Positions 26,261-33,917 of a stretch of 64,000 nt of DNA are shown piece after piece. The stretch is taken from the NCBI RefSeq assembly GCF_000336635.1, contig NZ_AOLY01000035.1, forward strand, positions 62,001 through 126,000, read 5' to 3'. The number at the start of each line of letters is the position of its first letter. The first letter of the stretch is position 1. The position numbers and the translations under genes were made by a program. The notes beneath the pieces are model-generated. The model saw only the letters and a program-made list of their open reading frames with translations, did no database searches and was not told where the DNA came from. Origin of the DNA: Haloarcula japonica DSM 6131. GTDB lineage: Archaea > Halobacteriota > Halobacteria > Halobacteriales > Haloarculaceae.

Positions 26261-27337
26261 ATGACTGAGACGGTACAGATAGGGATCATCGGCCTGGGGA
26301 ACATCGCAGAGATCCACTGTAACAACCTCAAACAGCTCGACCAGCCGGTTTCGATAACGGCAGGCGTCGATGTCGATGCCGATGCCCGCCAGCGGTTCGC
26401 CGAGACGTATGACGTACCGGTGTACGAAGAGGCAGCGGCGATGTTCGAGGCGGTCGATGCTGTGTTGGTCACCACGCCGAACCGGTTCCACGAGCAGTAC
26501 GTCGTCGCAGCGCTCGAAGCGGGCCTCGACGTGCTCGTCGAGAAGCCGCTTGCGCACACACTCGAAAGCGCCGAACGGATCGCCGCGGCCGCCGAGGCGG
26601 CCGACGGGTTCTGTATGGTCGGCTTCCACAAGCGGTTCGCCGACCCGGTCGAGACGCTGGTGGGCTACCGCGACGCGGGTGATATTGGGGAGGTGTCTCA
26701 TATCGAAGCGAACTACATCAGGCGTCGCGGTGTCCCCGGCCGGGGGTCGTGGTTCACGCGTAGCGACGTGGCGGGTGGGGGCTCGCTCATCGACATCGGG
26801 GCCCACGCCATCGACCTGGCGCTGCACGTCGCCGACCACCCGGAGGTCGTCGAGGTGTCGGGGGACACGCGCGCCCAGTTCGGCGTCGACGAAGAGTACG
26901 CCTACGTCCAGATGTGGGGTGAAGACCAGGGTGCGGCCGAGTTCAGCGTCGACGATTCGGCGAGCGCCTTCATCCGCTGTGGGGACGGTACGACGATCTC
27001 CCTCGAGGTCGCGTGGGCGACGAACCGGCCGGACAGCCAGGAGTACTACGTCCGCGGGACGGAGGCCGGCGCGAAACTCGACCTCGCTGACCAGTCCCTG
27101 ACGCTGTTCGAGACGGCCGACACCGGCGGAATGCACCACCGGACGACCGACATCGAGACGCGGCGCTCGGACCCCCAGCGCAAGGAGCAGGCGCGGTTCG
27201 TCTCGTCGGTCAGGTCCGGGACGCCGCCATCGACGAACACCGTGGAGCAGGCGCTGCGGGTCCAACGCGTGATGGACGCGATCTACCGCTCCAGCGAAAC
27301 CGGCACGGCCGTCAGCATCAGCGAGACAGAGACCTGA
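26261..27337 (+). CDS. Gfo/Idh/MocA family oxidoreductase
   Basis: A 358-residue NAD(P)-dependent sugar oxidoreductase. IGIIGLGNIAEIHCNNL is the Rossmann dinucleotide loop. VLVEKPLAHTLESAERI carries the conserved EKP catalytic lysine, and VAGGGSLIDIGAHAIDLAL the GG-x-x-x-D-x-G-x-H active-site motif. A likely substrate is the imported sugar or a derivative. ATG 26261 is used rather than the upstream GTG at 26243. It sits between the transporter and glucose dehydrogenase, in the same direction. Confidence 0.88.
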   Translation: MTETVQIGIIGLGNIAEIHCNNLKQLDQPVSITAGVDVDADARQRFAETYDVPVYEEAAAMFEAVDAVLVTTPNRFHEQYVVAALEAGLDVLVEKPLAHTLESAERIAAAAEAADGFCMVGFHKRFADPVETLVGYRDAGDIGEVSHIEANYIRRRGVPGRGSWFTRSDVAGGGSLIDIGAHAIDLALHVADHPEVVEVSGDTRAQFGVDEEYAYVQMWGEDQGAAEFSVDDSASAFIRCGDGTTISLEVAWATNRPDSQEYYVRGTEAGAKLDLADQSLTLFETADTGGMHHRTTDIETRRSDPQRKEQARFVSSVRSGTPPSTNTVEQALRVQRVMDAIYRSSETGTAVSISETET

Positions 27338-27343
27338 AGAAAG

Positions 27344-27352
27344 ACTTAATCC
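27344..27352 (+). promoter_or_regulatory. gdh TATA element
   Basis: ACTTAATCC lies 26-34 bases before the ATG at 27378, in the 40-base gap after the Gfo/Idh gene. Glucose dehydrogenase therefore probably has its own leaderless promoter as well as possible readthrough. Confidence 0.5.
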
Positions 27353-27377
27353 CCAGTGTTCTCACTCTCTGCCTGGC

Positions 27378-28442
27378 ATGAAAGTGATTGGTGTTACGCG
27401 GGATGACGACGGCCCACAGCTCCTAGAACGGGAGCGACCGTCGCCTGACCCGGGCGAGGCACTCGTCCGGACGCTCCGCGTTGGTGTTGACGGCACAGAC
27501 CACGAAGTCCTGAACGGGTCCCACGGCGGGTTCCCCGACGGGGCGGATCACATGGTTCTCGGACACGAGGCGGTCGGCGTCGTCGAAGAGCCCAATGGCA
27601 CGGGGCTCGAGGCGGGGCAGGTCGTCGCGCCGACCGTCCGACGGAAACCGGACGGCGAGACGAACGAGTACTTCCGCCGGGGCGAGCCCGACATGGCCCC
27701 GGACGGCGAGTACACGGAACGGGGCATCGTCGGCGACCACGGGTTCATGGCGGAGTATTTCACCTCGCCGGCGGATTTCCTCGTACCCGTCCCCGAGTCG
27801 GTCGCGGAGTACGGCTTCCTCGTCGAGCCGCTCTCGATCACCGAGAAGGCCAACGAGCACGCGTACGCGACGCGGGAGCCGTTCGACTGGCGACCGGAAT
27901 CCGCCTGCGTGCTGGGCAACGGCTCGCTCGGCCTGCTGACGCTGTGGATGCTCGAACAGGAGTACGACCGGACCTACTGTGTCGGCCGACGGGACCGGCC
28001 CGACCCCACGGTCGACATCATCGACGAGATCGGTGGCACGTACGTCGATTCCAGGGAGACACCGGTGGACGAACTCCCGGAGGCCCACGAGGCGATGGAC
28101 TACATCTACGAGGCGACCGGATTCGCCCCGCACGCGTTCCAGACCGTCAAGGCGCTCGACCAGAACGGGGTCGGCGTGTTGCTGGGCATCCCGGAGCCGT
28201 GGGAGTTCGAGGTCGACGGCGGCTCGCTCCACAACGAAATCGTTCTGCACAACAAATGTCTCATCGGCACGGTCAACTCACATGTCTCCCATTTCGAGGA
28301 TGCTGTGGAGACTTTGCAGGAACTTCCGGACTGGTTGCTCGATGATCTGGTGACGACGGTCACCGATCCGGAACACGTCGAGGCAGCCTTCGAGGATGGG
28401 GACGACCAGATAAAAGCAGTTGTCGAGTTCGATTCGCTGTAA
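27378..28442 (+). CDS. gdh: Glucose 1-dehydrogenase (zinc MDR family)
   Basis: A 354-residue medium-chain dehydrogenase of the archaeal glucose dehydrogenase type. It oxidises glucose (or another aldose) to the lactone with NAD(P)+, the first step of the semiphosphorylative Entner-Doudoroff pathway. Likely catalytic zinc ligands are Asp in VGVDGTDHEV, His in MVLGHEAVG and Glu in GFLVEPLSI, as in the Haloferax mediterranei enzyme. The cofactor loop is CVLGNGSLGLL followed by YCVGRRDRPDPT. GfcR-type regulation is expected from the family and the gfcR gene 10 kb away. A hairpin terminator follows. Confidence 0.9.
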   Translation: MKVIGVTRDDDGPQLLERERPSPDPGEALVRTLRVGVDGTDHEVLNGSHGGFPDGADHMVLGHEAVGVVEEPNGTGLEAGQVVAPTVRRKPDGETNEYFRRGEPDMAPDGEYTERGIVGDHGFMAEYFTSPADFLVPVPESVAEYGFLVEPLSITEKANEHAYATREPFDWRPESACVLGNGSLGLLTLWMLEQEYDRTYCVGRRDRPDPTVDIIDEIGGTYVDSRETPVDELPEAHEAMDYIYEATGFAPHAFQTVKALDQNGVGVLLGIPEPWEFEVDGGSLHNEIVLHNKCLIGTVNSHVSHFEDAVETLQELPDWLLDDLVTTVTDPEHVEAAFEDGDDQIKAVVEFDSL

Positions 28443-28446
28443 GTCC

Positions 28447-28474
28447 TCGGGCCGAACCGCGCCCGAGCTTTTTG
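28447..28474 (+). terminator. Hairpin terminator after gdh
   Basis: CTCGGGC (28447-28453) pairs with GCCCGAG (28462-28468) around an eight-base loop, followed by TTTTT at 28470-28474. This closes the transporter-oxidoreductase-gdh block before the AT-rich promoter of the next gene. Confidence 0.6.
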
Positions 28475-28718
28475 ATGGAAATATGGCCTGAATACACCCC
28501 ATCTAGGCGGGGGTATATCGGGTATGTGTAAGATATCAGATGTAAAATTGTAAGGTATTTACTCACATACGATTAATTTCTTTCGACACTAAAACCCGAA
28601 AAACCGGCGGATATAGATGATATACCGGGATCAACCTGAATGTCAAATGGCGATTTTCGCTATACAGAAGTATTAAGTACGAATCTTCAATAAGGAATTA
28701 TGAGGTATTGGTGCAACC

Positions 28719-30089
28719 ATGGCTGATGACAATTCAAACAGACGGTTGACGCGACGTAACGCTCTTCGGATTGCTGGTGCAGCGGGTGCGGCCTCGCTGG
28801 CTGGCTGCGGTGGAAGTGACGGCGGTGACGGCGGTGACGGCAGCAGCGGCGATGGTAGTGACGGCAGCAGCGGTGACGGCAGCAGCGACGGCGGCAGTAC
28901 TGACAGCGGTACACAGTACAGCACACTGGAAGTCGCCCACTGGTGGGGTGAGGGCGATGGACTGGAAGCAATTCAGTCCGTGATGGATGCGTTCAAGGAG
29001 CAACACCCGGACGTCCCGTTCGACGAGAACCTCATCGCTGGCGGTGCGGGTGAGAACCTGCAGGCGAACATCCGGACACGGGTGCAGAACGGCAACCACC
29101 CGAGTACGTGGCAAGCCTGGCCCGGAAACAATCTGCTCCCCTTCACCGATGCGAACCTGCTGAAGGACATCGGTGACTCCGTGTGGTCAGAGAACAGCAT
29201 GGAGGACGCCTACCTTCAGGGCGTCAAGGACGCGGCCCAGCCCGCTGGGAACTACGTGACGGTGCCGCTCAACATCCACCGGATCAACAACCTCTTCTAC
29301 AACGTCGAGGTCGTCGAGGACGCCGGCGTCGATCCGGCCTCCCTCGAAACGCCGTCTGACCTCGTCGATGCGATGGCGACGGTCGACGATGCCGGCTACA
29401 CCGGAATGGCACACCAGACCGGGTCGCCGTGGTCCAGCTTCCAGATGTTCGCGACTGTCCTCCTCGGCGAAACGAACGCCGAGACCTACAGCGCTATCTT
29501 CGTCGACGGTGAAGTCGACGCCAACAGCGACGCGCTTGAATCGGCAGTCGAGACCACGCAGTCCTATCTCGACTACATCCCGAGCGATGCCGGTTCGATT
29601 TCCTGGACGGAAGCAAACAATCAGGTCATCAACGGCGAAGCTGCGTTCCTCCACCAGGGTGACTGGGCGGCTGGAACGTACATCACGAACGACCTCACGT
29701 ACGGCGAAGAGTGGGATCACGTCCCATTCCCGGGCACTGAGGGGGACTACGCCCTCAACATGGACTCGTTCCCGTATCCGGTCAACAACCCGTCCCCGGA
29801 TGCGACTACGCTGTGGTGCCAGTTCGTCGGGACGACGGAGGCACAGGAGATCTTCAACCCCAAGAAGGGGTCGATTCCGCCGCGGACTGACGTGAACACC
29901 GACCCGTTCAACGACTTCTCCAAGGACCAGATAGAGGACTTCCAGAACAGCGAAGCCCAGCCGCCGTCCGTCGCACACGGCCTGGCCGCACCGCCAGCAG
30001 TCAAGTCCTCGCTCGAATCCGCTATCTCATCGCTGAACTCCGGTGCTGCGCCCGCGGATGTCGTCTCCCAGATCTCCAACGCCTACTAA
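28719..30089 (+). CDS. Second sugar-binding lipoprotein, without its own permeases
   Basis: A 456-residue family 1 solute-binding protein. The Tat signal TRRNALRIAGAAG leads to the lipobox SLAGC (Cys30), then a Gly/Asp/Ser repeat linker (residues ~31-64). WWGEGDGLEAIQSVMDAFKE and NHPSTWQAWPGNNLL resemble glucose/mannose-binding proteins of Thermus and archaea. It has its own promoter in the AT-rich region 28560-28700 (TATA-like GTATTAAG near 28668). No permease or ATPase follows; a TrmB regulator does. It may feed the transporter encoded at 22842-26026. Confidence 0.88.
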   Translation: MADDNSNRRLTRRNALRIAGAAGAASLAGCGGSDGGDGGDGSSGDGSDGSSGDGSSDGGSTDSGTQYSTLEVAHWWGEGDGLEAIQSVMDAFKEQHPDVPFDENLIAGGAGENLQANIRTRVQNGNHPSTWQAWPGNNLLPFTDANLLKDIGDSVWSENSMEDAYLQGVKDAAQPAGNYVTVPLNIHRINNLFYNVEVVEDAGVDPASLETPSDLVDAMATVDDAGYTGMAHQTGSPWSSFQMFATVLLGETNAETYSAIFVDGEVDANSDALESAVETTQSYLDYIPSDAGSISWTEANNQVINGEAAFLHQGDWAAGTYITNDLTYGEEWDHVPFPGTEGDYALNMDSFPYPVNNPSPDATTLWCQFVGTTEAQEIFNPKKGSIPPRTDVNTDPFNDFSKDQIEDFQNSEAQPPSVAHGLAAPPAVKSSLESAISSLNSGAAPADVVSQISNAY

Positions 30090-30103
30090 TACCGCAACGA
30101 CAG

Positions 30104-30117
30104 CACGCAGTTTTTTC
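30104..30117 (+). terminator. U-run terminator after the second binding-protein gene
   Basis: Six consecutive T residues (30111-30116) follow the gene by about 20 bases with a weak preceding stem. T-runs alone can end archaeal transcripts. Confidence 0.35.
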
Positions 30118-30268
30118 GCGTATCGCCTCAAGCACTCGGAGTCCGCAGAGACAGGCAGCCGCTGTGACGCGACAACGAACAGTAGCGAATCCTCATCTGA
30201 CTGGTCCTGAAATTGTCTGCTGAAGAGAGTGCCGAAGTTCTTAGTACTCGACTCGCAAACGCCCCACT

Positions 30269-31321
30269 ATGTCTAGTGACGACTTGGAAGCATCGCTCGA
30301 ACAGGTAATTGCGCGGTTCAATCTCGGCGAGTACGAGATTTCAGCCTACCTGGCCGTGCTACAACACGGTGAGCTGACAGCGTCGGAGATCTCGGAGAAC
30401 ACGGACATTCCACAGCCGCGGGTGTACGATACGGTTCGGAGCCTCAGCGATGTCGGGCTCGTCGAACTCAAGGAGTCCCGGCCGATGAAGGTCCTGGCTA
30501 TCGACCCTCGGGAAGCCTTCGAGGGGATTCAGGACTCGCTCGATGACCTCGTCGACGACCTGTCCTCGCGCTACACGGCACCCGCGCGGGAGCCCGAAGC
30601 TGTTTCGCTCGTCAAATCCCGGCCGACGATACTTCGGTATCTCGAAGATATCATCGAGACGGCCGAGTACGAGCTGACGCTATCACTGACTCCAGCCCTG
30701 CTAGAGCGGTTCGAAGACAGACTCGCAAACCGGAAACAGTCCGGCATCGCTATCGAGATCCTCATTTCGCCGGGCGTCGATGCTCCCGACCCGATGCGGT
30801 TCGATTACGAATCCATCGCGACCACGGTGAAGGCCCGCCGCGGTATCACGACGCCGGTCGTCGCCGTCGCGGACGGGAACTACTCGATGTACGCCACCCG
30901 CGAGAGTGTCCGCGGCGACACGGACCGATACGGCGTCATCTTCAACCGGTCGGAACTCGGGTTTCTGGTGTCCGGGTTCCTCAACACGGTGCTGTGGACG
31001 ACCGCCGAAACGATTGCCAGTGACGGAGATGGACTGCCGTTCCCGCGCCGCTATGGGACGATACGACGCTGTATCTCTGATCTGGTGACGCTGGACGGGG
31101 AGTTCTACGCGACTATTGAGGGCCGGGACGTGGAGACGGGCGACCACCGGGTCGTCGAAGGCAAAGTGGACCAGGCGTCGTTCAGTTCGAACCGCGAGGT
31201 CGCGACGCTGGTCGTCGAAACGGCCGATGGGCCGGTTGAGGTGGGTGGACAAGTCGCTGCGTTCGAAGATATCGAGGCGTACGAGATCCGAATCGGGACG
31301 GACGAACCGCCCGAGAACTGA
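30269..31321 (+). CDS. TrmB-family transcription regulator (second copy)
   Basis: A 350-residue TrmB-type protein related to the one at 19913. The winged helix is FNLGEYEISAYLAVLQHGELTASEISENTDIPQPRVYDTVRSL. A linker and a phospholipase-D-like sugar-sensing core follow, then a C-terminal beta domain. A TATA-like TTCTTAGTA at 30238-30246 is 23-31 bases before the ATG. It lies just downstream of the orphan sugar-binding protein, which it may regulate. Confidence 0.87.
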   Translation: MSSDDLEASLEQVIARFNLGEYEISAYLAVLQHGELTASEISENTDIPQPRVYDTVRSLSDVGLVELKESRPMKVLAIDPREAFEGIQDSLDDLVDDLSSRYTAPAREPEAVSLVKSRPTILRYLEDIIETAEYELTLSLTPALLERFEDRLANRKQSGIAIEILISPGVDAPDPMRFDYESIATTVKARRGITTPVVAVADGNYSMYATRESVRGDTDRYGVIFNRSELGFLVSGFLNTVLWTTAETIASDGDGLPFPRRYGTIRRCISDLVTLDGEFYATIEGRDVETGDHRVVEGKVDQASFSSNREVATLVVETADGPVEVGGQVAAFEDIEAYEIRIGTDEPPEN

Positions 31322-31752
31322 TTATACCGTCGGCCGCTGCTGTTTCTCACGATGGCTGCCCGATTGCGGACGGCCGATACAGAAGCGAGAGACAGTAGTC
31401 AATAACAAACGAGTGCGGCTGGACGAGTCGACAGCGGAGACAATGAGCACCGTGGGCGGGCAACCCACGGTGATTGCATGACCCTTCGGGCTGGCGAAGT
31501 ATGTCAGAGGCACGATATCGCCGGGCCCGAACGTGGCAATTCCACGAGACCAACGTGATCCATTGCGTTCAGCGGGGACGTGGTCGTACGTGGACAGCAA
31601 CAGTGTCTGTGTCGTGAGCGATAAAAAAGATGGACACATTGGCTGCAATAATATCCAGTGCCCGAGAGAATAGTGTCCCAGTCGAAAAAGATTCCATTAC
31701 AAATGGAAACTGATATGTACGAAAAATATGAGCTACAGTATATGGGGACAGT
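31322..31752. other. 431-base gene-poor region with hairpin and operator
   Basis: No convincing protein gene is visible. At 31449-31473 the bases CACCGTGGG and CCCACGGTG form a perfect nine-base stem with a seven-base loop. At 31692-31708 a perfect TTCCATT-ACA-AATGGAA palindrome precedes the next gene. The 5' half is GC-rich and the 3' 120 bases are AT-rich promoter DNA. The hairpin could mark a small RNA, a terminator for the TrmB gene, or a decayed mobile-element end. Confidence 0.4.
31692..31708. promoter_or_regulatory. Palindromic operator of the HTH regulator gene
   Basis: TTCCATT-ACA-AATGGAA is a perfect 7-3-7 inverted repeat. It lies just upstream of the AT-rich TATA region (AAAAATATG, about 31721-31729) of the gene starting at 31753. 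This position suits autoregulation by the encoded winged-helix protein. Confidence 0.5.
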
Positions 31753-32529
31753 ATGGGCGTAGAATCGCTTATCCAGTACGTCCGAACGTCGTCCGTCCGG
31801 ACGGACATCATCGGCTCGCTGTGTCCCGGAGCCATGGCTACCAACGAACTCCTGTCGGCAGTCGCTGCAAGCGAGTCGGCGATCTACGATGCGCTGTCGA
31901 ATCTTGAGGGCCGCGGTCTGGTCACGTCGATGGATGACGGCTGGCGACTTACCGGCACCGGCCGGCTCGTCGCGGATACGATTCACCGCCAGCAACGGCT
32001 TGAGGAACTCTTCGCTGTCGACCTCCAGTACTGGGAGTCCCACGATACGTCAGAGCTGCCACAGCCGTTCCGGTGTCGCCTGCCTGAACTCGACGACTAC
32101 ACGGTCATCCGTGGCACACAGACCGATATCAACCGACCGGTCCGCGAAGTCGTCACCCGCGTCGAGAGCGCCTCCAGTTGCGATGTCGTCTCCCCCGTCT
32201 ACCACCCAGAGTACGAGGCGGCGATGCCGGACAACGCCGATTCGAGGCTGATTGTCAGCTGTGCTGTCATCGACGAAATGCTCGGTAAGGAGTCAGTTTC
32301 GCTCGATATGAACCGATACGAGGAGACGACCGTTCGTGTCACGCCGGTCCCGTACGCACTCGCCGTCGCCGACGACTGGATGATCCTGACGCTCCCAGAA
32401 CTCGACGGAGCCTGGCCGTCGGCGAAGATTGTCTCCGAAACGGACGGAGCTATTTCGTGGGCAAGAGACCTGTTTACGCATCTCTGGGAAGATGCCACCC
32501 CGATAGAGACGTATCTCGCCGACCACTGA
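31753..32529 (+). CDS. Winged-helix regulator with FilR1/DUF1724-type C-terminal domain
   Basis: A 258-residue regulator. The N-terminal winged helix spans IGSLCPGAMATNELLSAVAASESAIYDALSNLEGRGLVTS (about residues 20-60). The rest matches the layout of haloarchaeal regulators with a methanogenesis-regulator (FilR1/DUF1724-like) sensor domain: LPELDDYTVIRGTQTDI, VVSPVYHPEY, and a C-terminal FTHLWEDATP. The ligand is unknown. It is followed after 49 bases by a GT2 gene whose upstream region carries an iron-box-like repeat. Confidence 0.8.
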   Translation: MGVESLIQYVRTSSVRTDIIGSLCPGAMATNELLSAVAASESAIYDALSNLEGRGLVTSMDDGWRLTGTGRLVADTIHRQQRLEELFAVDLQYWESHDTSELPQPFRCRLPELDDYTVIRGTQTDINRPVREVVTRVESASSCDVVSPVYHPEYEAAMPDNADSRLIVSCAVIDEMLGKESVSLDMNRYEETTVRVTPVPYALAVADDWMILTLPELDGAWPSAKIVSETDGAISWARDLFTHLWEDATPIETYLADH

Positions 32530-32545
32530 TTTTGGTAAACCTAAA
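32530..32545. promoter_or_regulatory. Iron-box-like inverted repeat upstream of the GT2 gene
   Basis: TTTTGG-TAAA-CCTAAA, one mismatch from the consensus TTTAGG-N4-CCTAAA found at four other promoters here. It begins right after the stop codon of the HTH gene and ends 33 bases before the GT2 start. That is the same distance as the distal box at the 49264 promoter. Confidence 0.5.
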
Positions 32546-32578
32546 CATTCAAGAACCGTGGGTTCTGACGGACGAGCA

Positions 32579-33292
32579 ATGGCTATTCAGGGCTCGCGGG
32601 CCGAAGAACCGGGCGGCTACACGTTCGACGACCTCGCGGTCGTTATGGGGACGTACAACGAAGAAGAAGCGATCAGCACCGTTCTCGACGATATCGCGAC
32701 AGTGACCGACGGGCGCGCAGAGGTCGTCTGTGTCGACGGGTCCAGCGACCGGACACCGGAGATCGCCCGCGACCACGGTGCCACGGTCATCGAACAGGAG
32801 CCGCAGGGGTACGGCGTGGCGGTCCGCGAAGCCGTGCTGACACCGGACCGACCGGTCGTCGTCACGACGGACTGTGACGACACGTATCCGATGGAGAGCC
32901 TGCCTGACTTCCTCAATGAGATTAACGACGGGGCCGACGTCGTCAGCGGCGACCGGCTATACTACGGGGCCGAACAGATGCCGGCGATGAACAAGCTAGG
33001 GAACGAACTGTTCGCCTTACTGGCAAGCGTGCTCATGGGCAAGCGCGTCCACGACACGACCACTGGAATGCGTGCTTACCGCCGTGAGATTCTCCAGAAG
33101 ACCGTCTGGACCGAGAACACCGGGCTCTCGGCCGAACTGCTCATGCGGCCGCTGATGCGTGGCTACGACGTGCGTGAGCGGCCAATCGAATACGACGAGC
33201 GGAAAGGCGAGACGAAACTCGACCCGTTCTCCGGCGGGGCCGCCATCGCAAAGTCTATCGTTCGGGTTGCGCTCGAAGAACGGTTCCGATAG
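32579..33292 (+). CDS. Dolichyl-phosphate-sugar synthase-like glycosyltransferase (GT2)
   Basis: A 237-residue GT-A enzyme. LAVVMGTYNEEEAISTVLDDI and EVVCVDGSSDRTPEIARDHG bind the nucleotide. VVTTDCDDTYPMESLPDFL carries the metal motif, and DTTTGMRAYRREILQ is the conserved acceptor segment of the AglJ/DPM1 group. It has no membrane helix and probably charges a dolichyl phosphate with hexose. It converges on the iron-transport operon that includes a GT39 enzyme, a possible user of its product. ATG 32579 is preferred over a GTG/ATG-type start at 32558. Confidence 0.83.
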   Translation: MAIQGSRAEEPGGYTFDDLAVVMGTYNEEEAISTVLDDIATVTDGRAEVVCVDGSSDRTPEIARDHGATVIEQEPQGYGVAVREAVLTPDRPVVVTTDCDDTYPMESLPDFLNEINDGADVVSGDRLYYGAEQMPAMNKLGNELFALLASVLMGKRVHDTTTGMRAYRREILQKTVWTENTGLSAELLMRPLMRGYDVRERPIEYDERKGETKLDPFSGGAAIAKSIVRVALEERFR

Positions 33293-33323
33293 CACCGCGG
33301 AAAAATCGGCGGCGGGAGCCGGC

Positions 33324-33908
33324 TTACCGGTCGTTCGGTGGCTGCTGATAGCTACTCGTTCCGCCGGGGTAGCCCTGCGGATTCTCGATACCGACAAGCT
33401 CACCACCGGTCGGTGAACTGTACAGCGCGAACAGGAGGTCGTTGACGAGGTAGTAGCGCACGCGGTGCCTTGGGTCGCCGTGCGGGTTCGGATCGGCCAC
33501 CTTGACGCCCATTCCCCGGAGCGTCTCTTCTTGCGTCGCGGCATCTACCGCCACGAAGTTGCTGTCTTCCCACTCTCGTGTGTACGCATCCAGATCTGCG
33601 ACGGCTGCCGCCATATCCTCTGCTCGCTCAGGGTCTGCCTCGACGCGTCCAGCGACGTAGCTGTCGACAAACTCCTCTATGCCCGCTACCTCGCTCGGAT
33701 AGACGATAGCAGCGATGGCCCGATACGTTTCCCGCTCGTGGTCTCCGAACTCTGATTCGGAACTGGTAGCGTTGTCTTCGGATGCCTCGGTGGCGTCGTT
33801 CTCTCCCGACTCGTCCCAGGCGAGCGCGGCCGCGCCGCCGGCAACGGTGACACCCGCCGCGCCGAGCGCTTTCAGTGCATCACGTCTCGTGAGTTCGTAG
33901 TCAGTCAT
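33324..33908 (-). CDS. Tat-exported gluconate 2-dehydrogenase subunit 3-like protein
   Basis: A 194-residue protein with a Tat signal (LTRRDALKALGAAGVTVAGG) and no lipobox cysteine. The mature part EFGDHERETYRAIAAIVYPSEVAGIEEFVDSYV resembles the small subunit 3 of membrane gluconate 2-dehydrogenases, which normally partners a GMC-type flavoprotein. No GMC gene is near. It starts nine bases after the GT39 gene stop, so it appears to be the last gene of the five-gene ferric ABC operon. Its partner and role here are unknown. Confidence 0.75.
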   Translation of the reverse strand: MTDYELTRRDALKALGAAGVTVAGGAAALAWDESGENDATEASEDNATSSESEFGDHERETYRAIAAIVYPSEVAGIEEFVDSYVAGRVEADPERAEDMAAAVADLDAYTREWEDSNFVAVDAATQEETLRGMGVKVADPNPHGDPRHRVRYYLVNDLLFALYSSPTGGELVGIENPQGYPGGTSSYQQPPNDR

Positions 33909-33917
33909 CGATTGGTT

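Noticed and set aside
31442-31480. A 12-codon frame starting just before the hairpin at 31449
   Set aside because: It is too short, has no promoter at the expected distance and is explained by the hairpin sequence itself.
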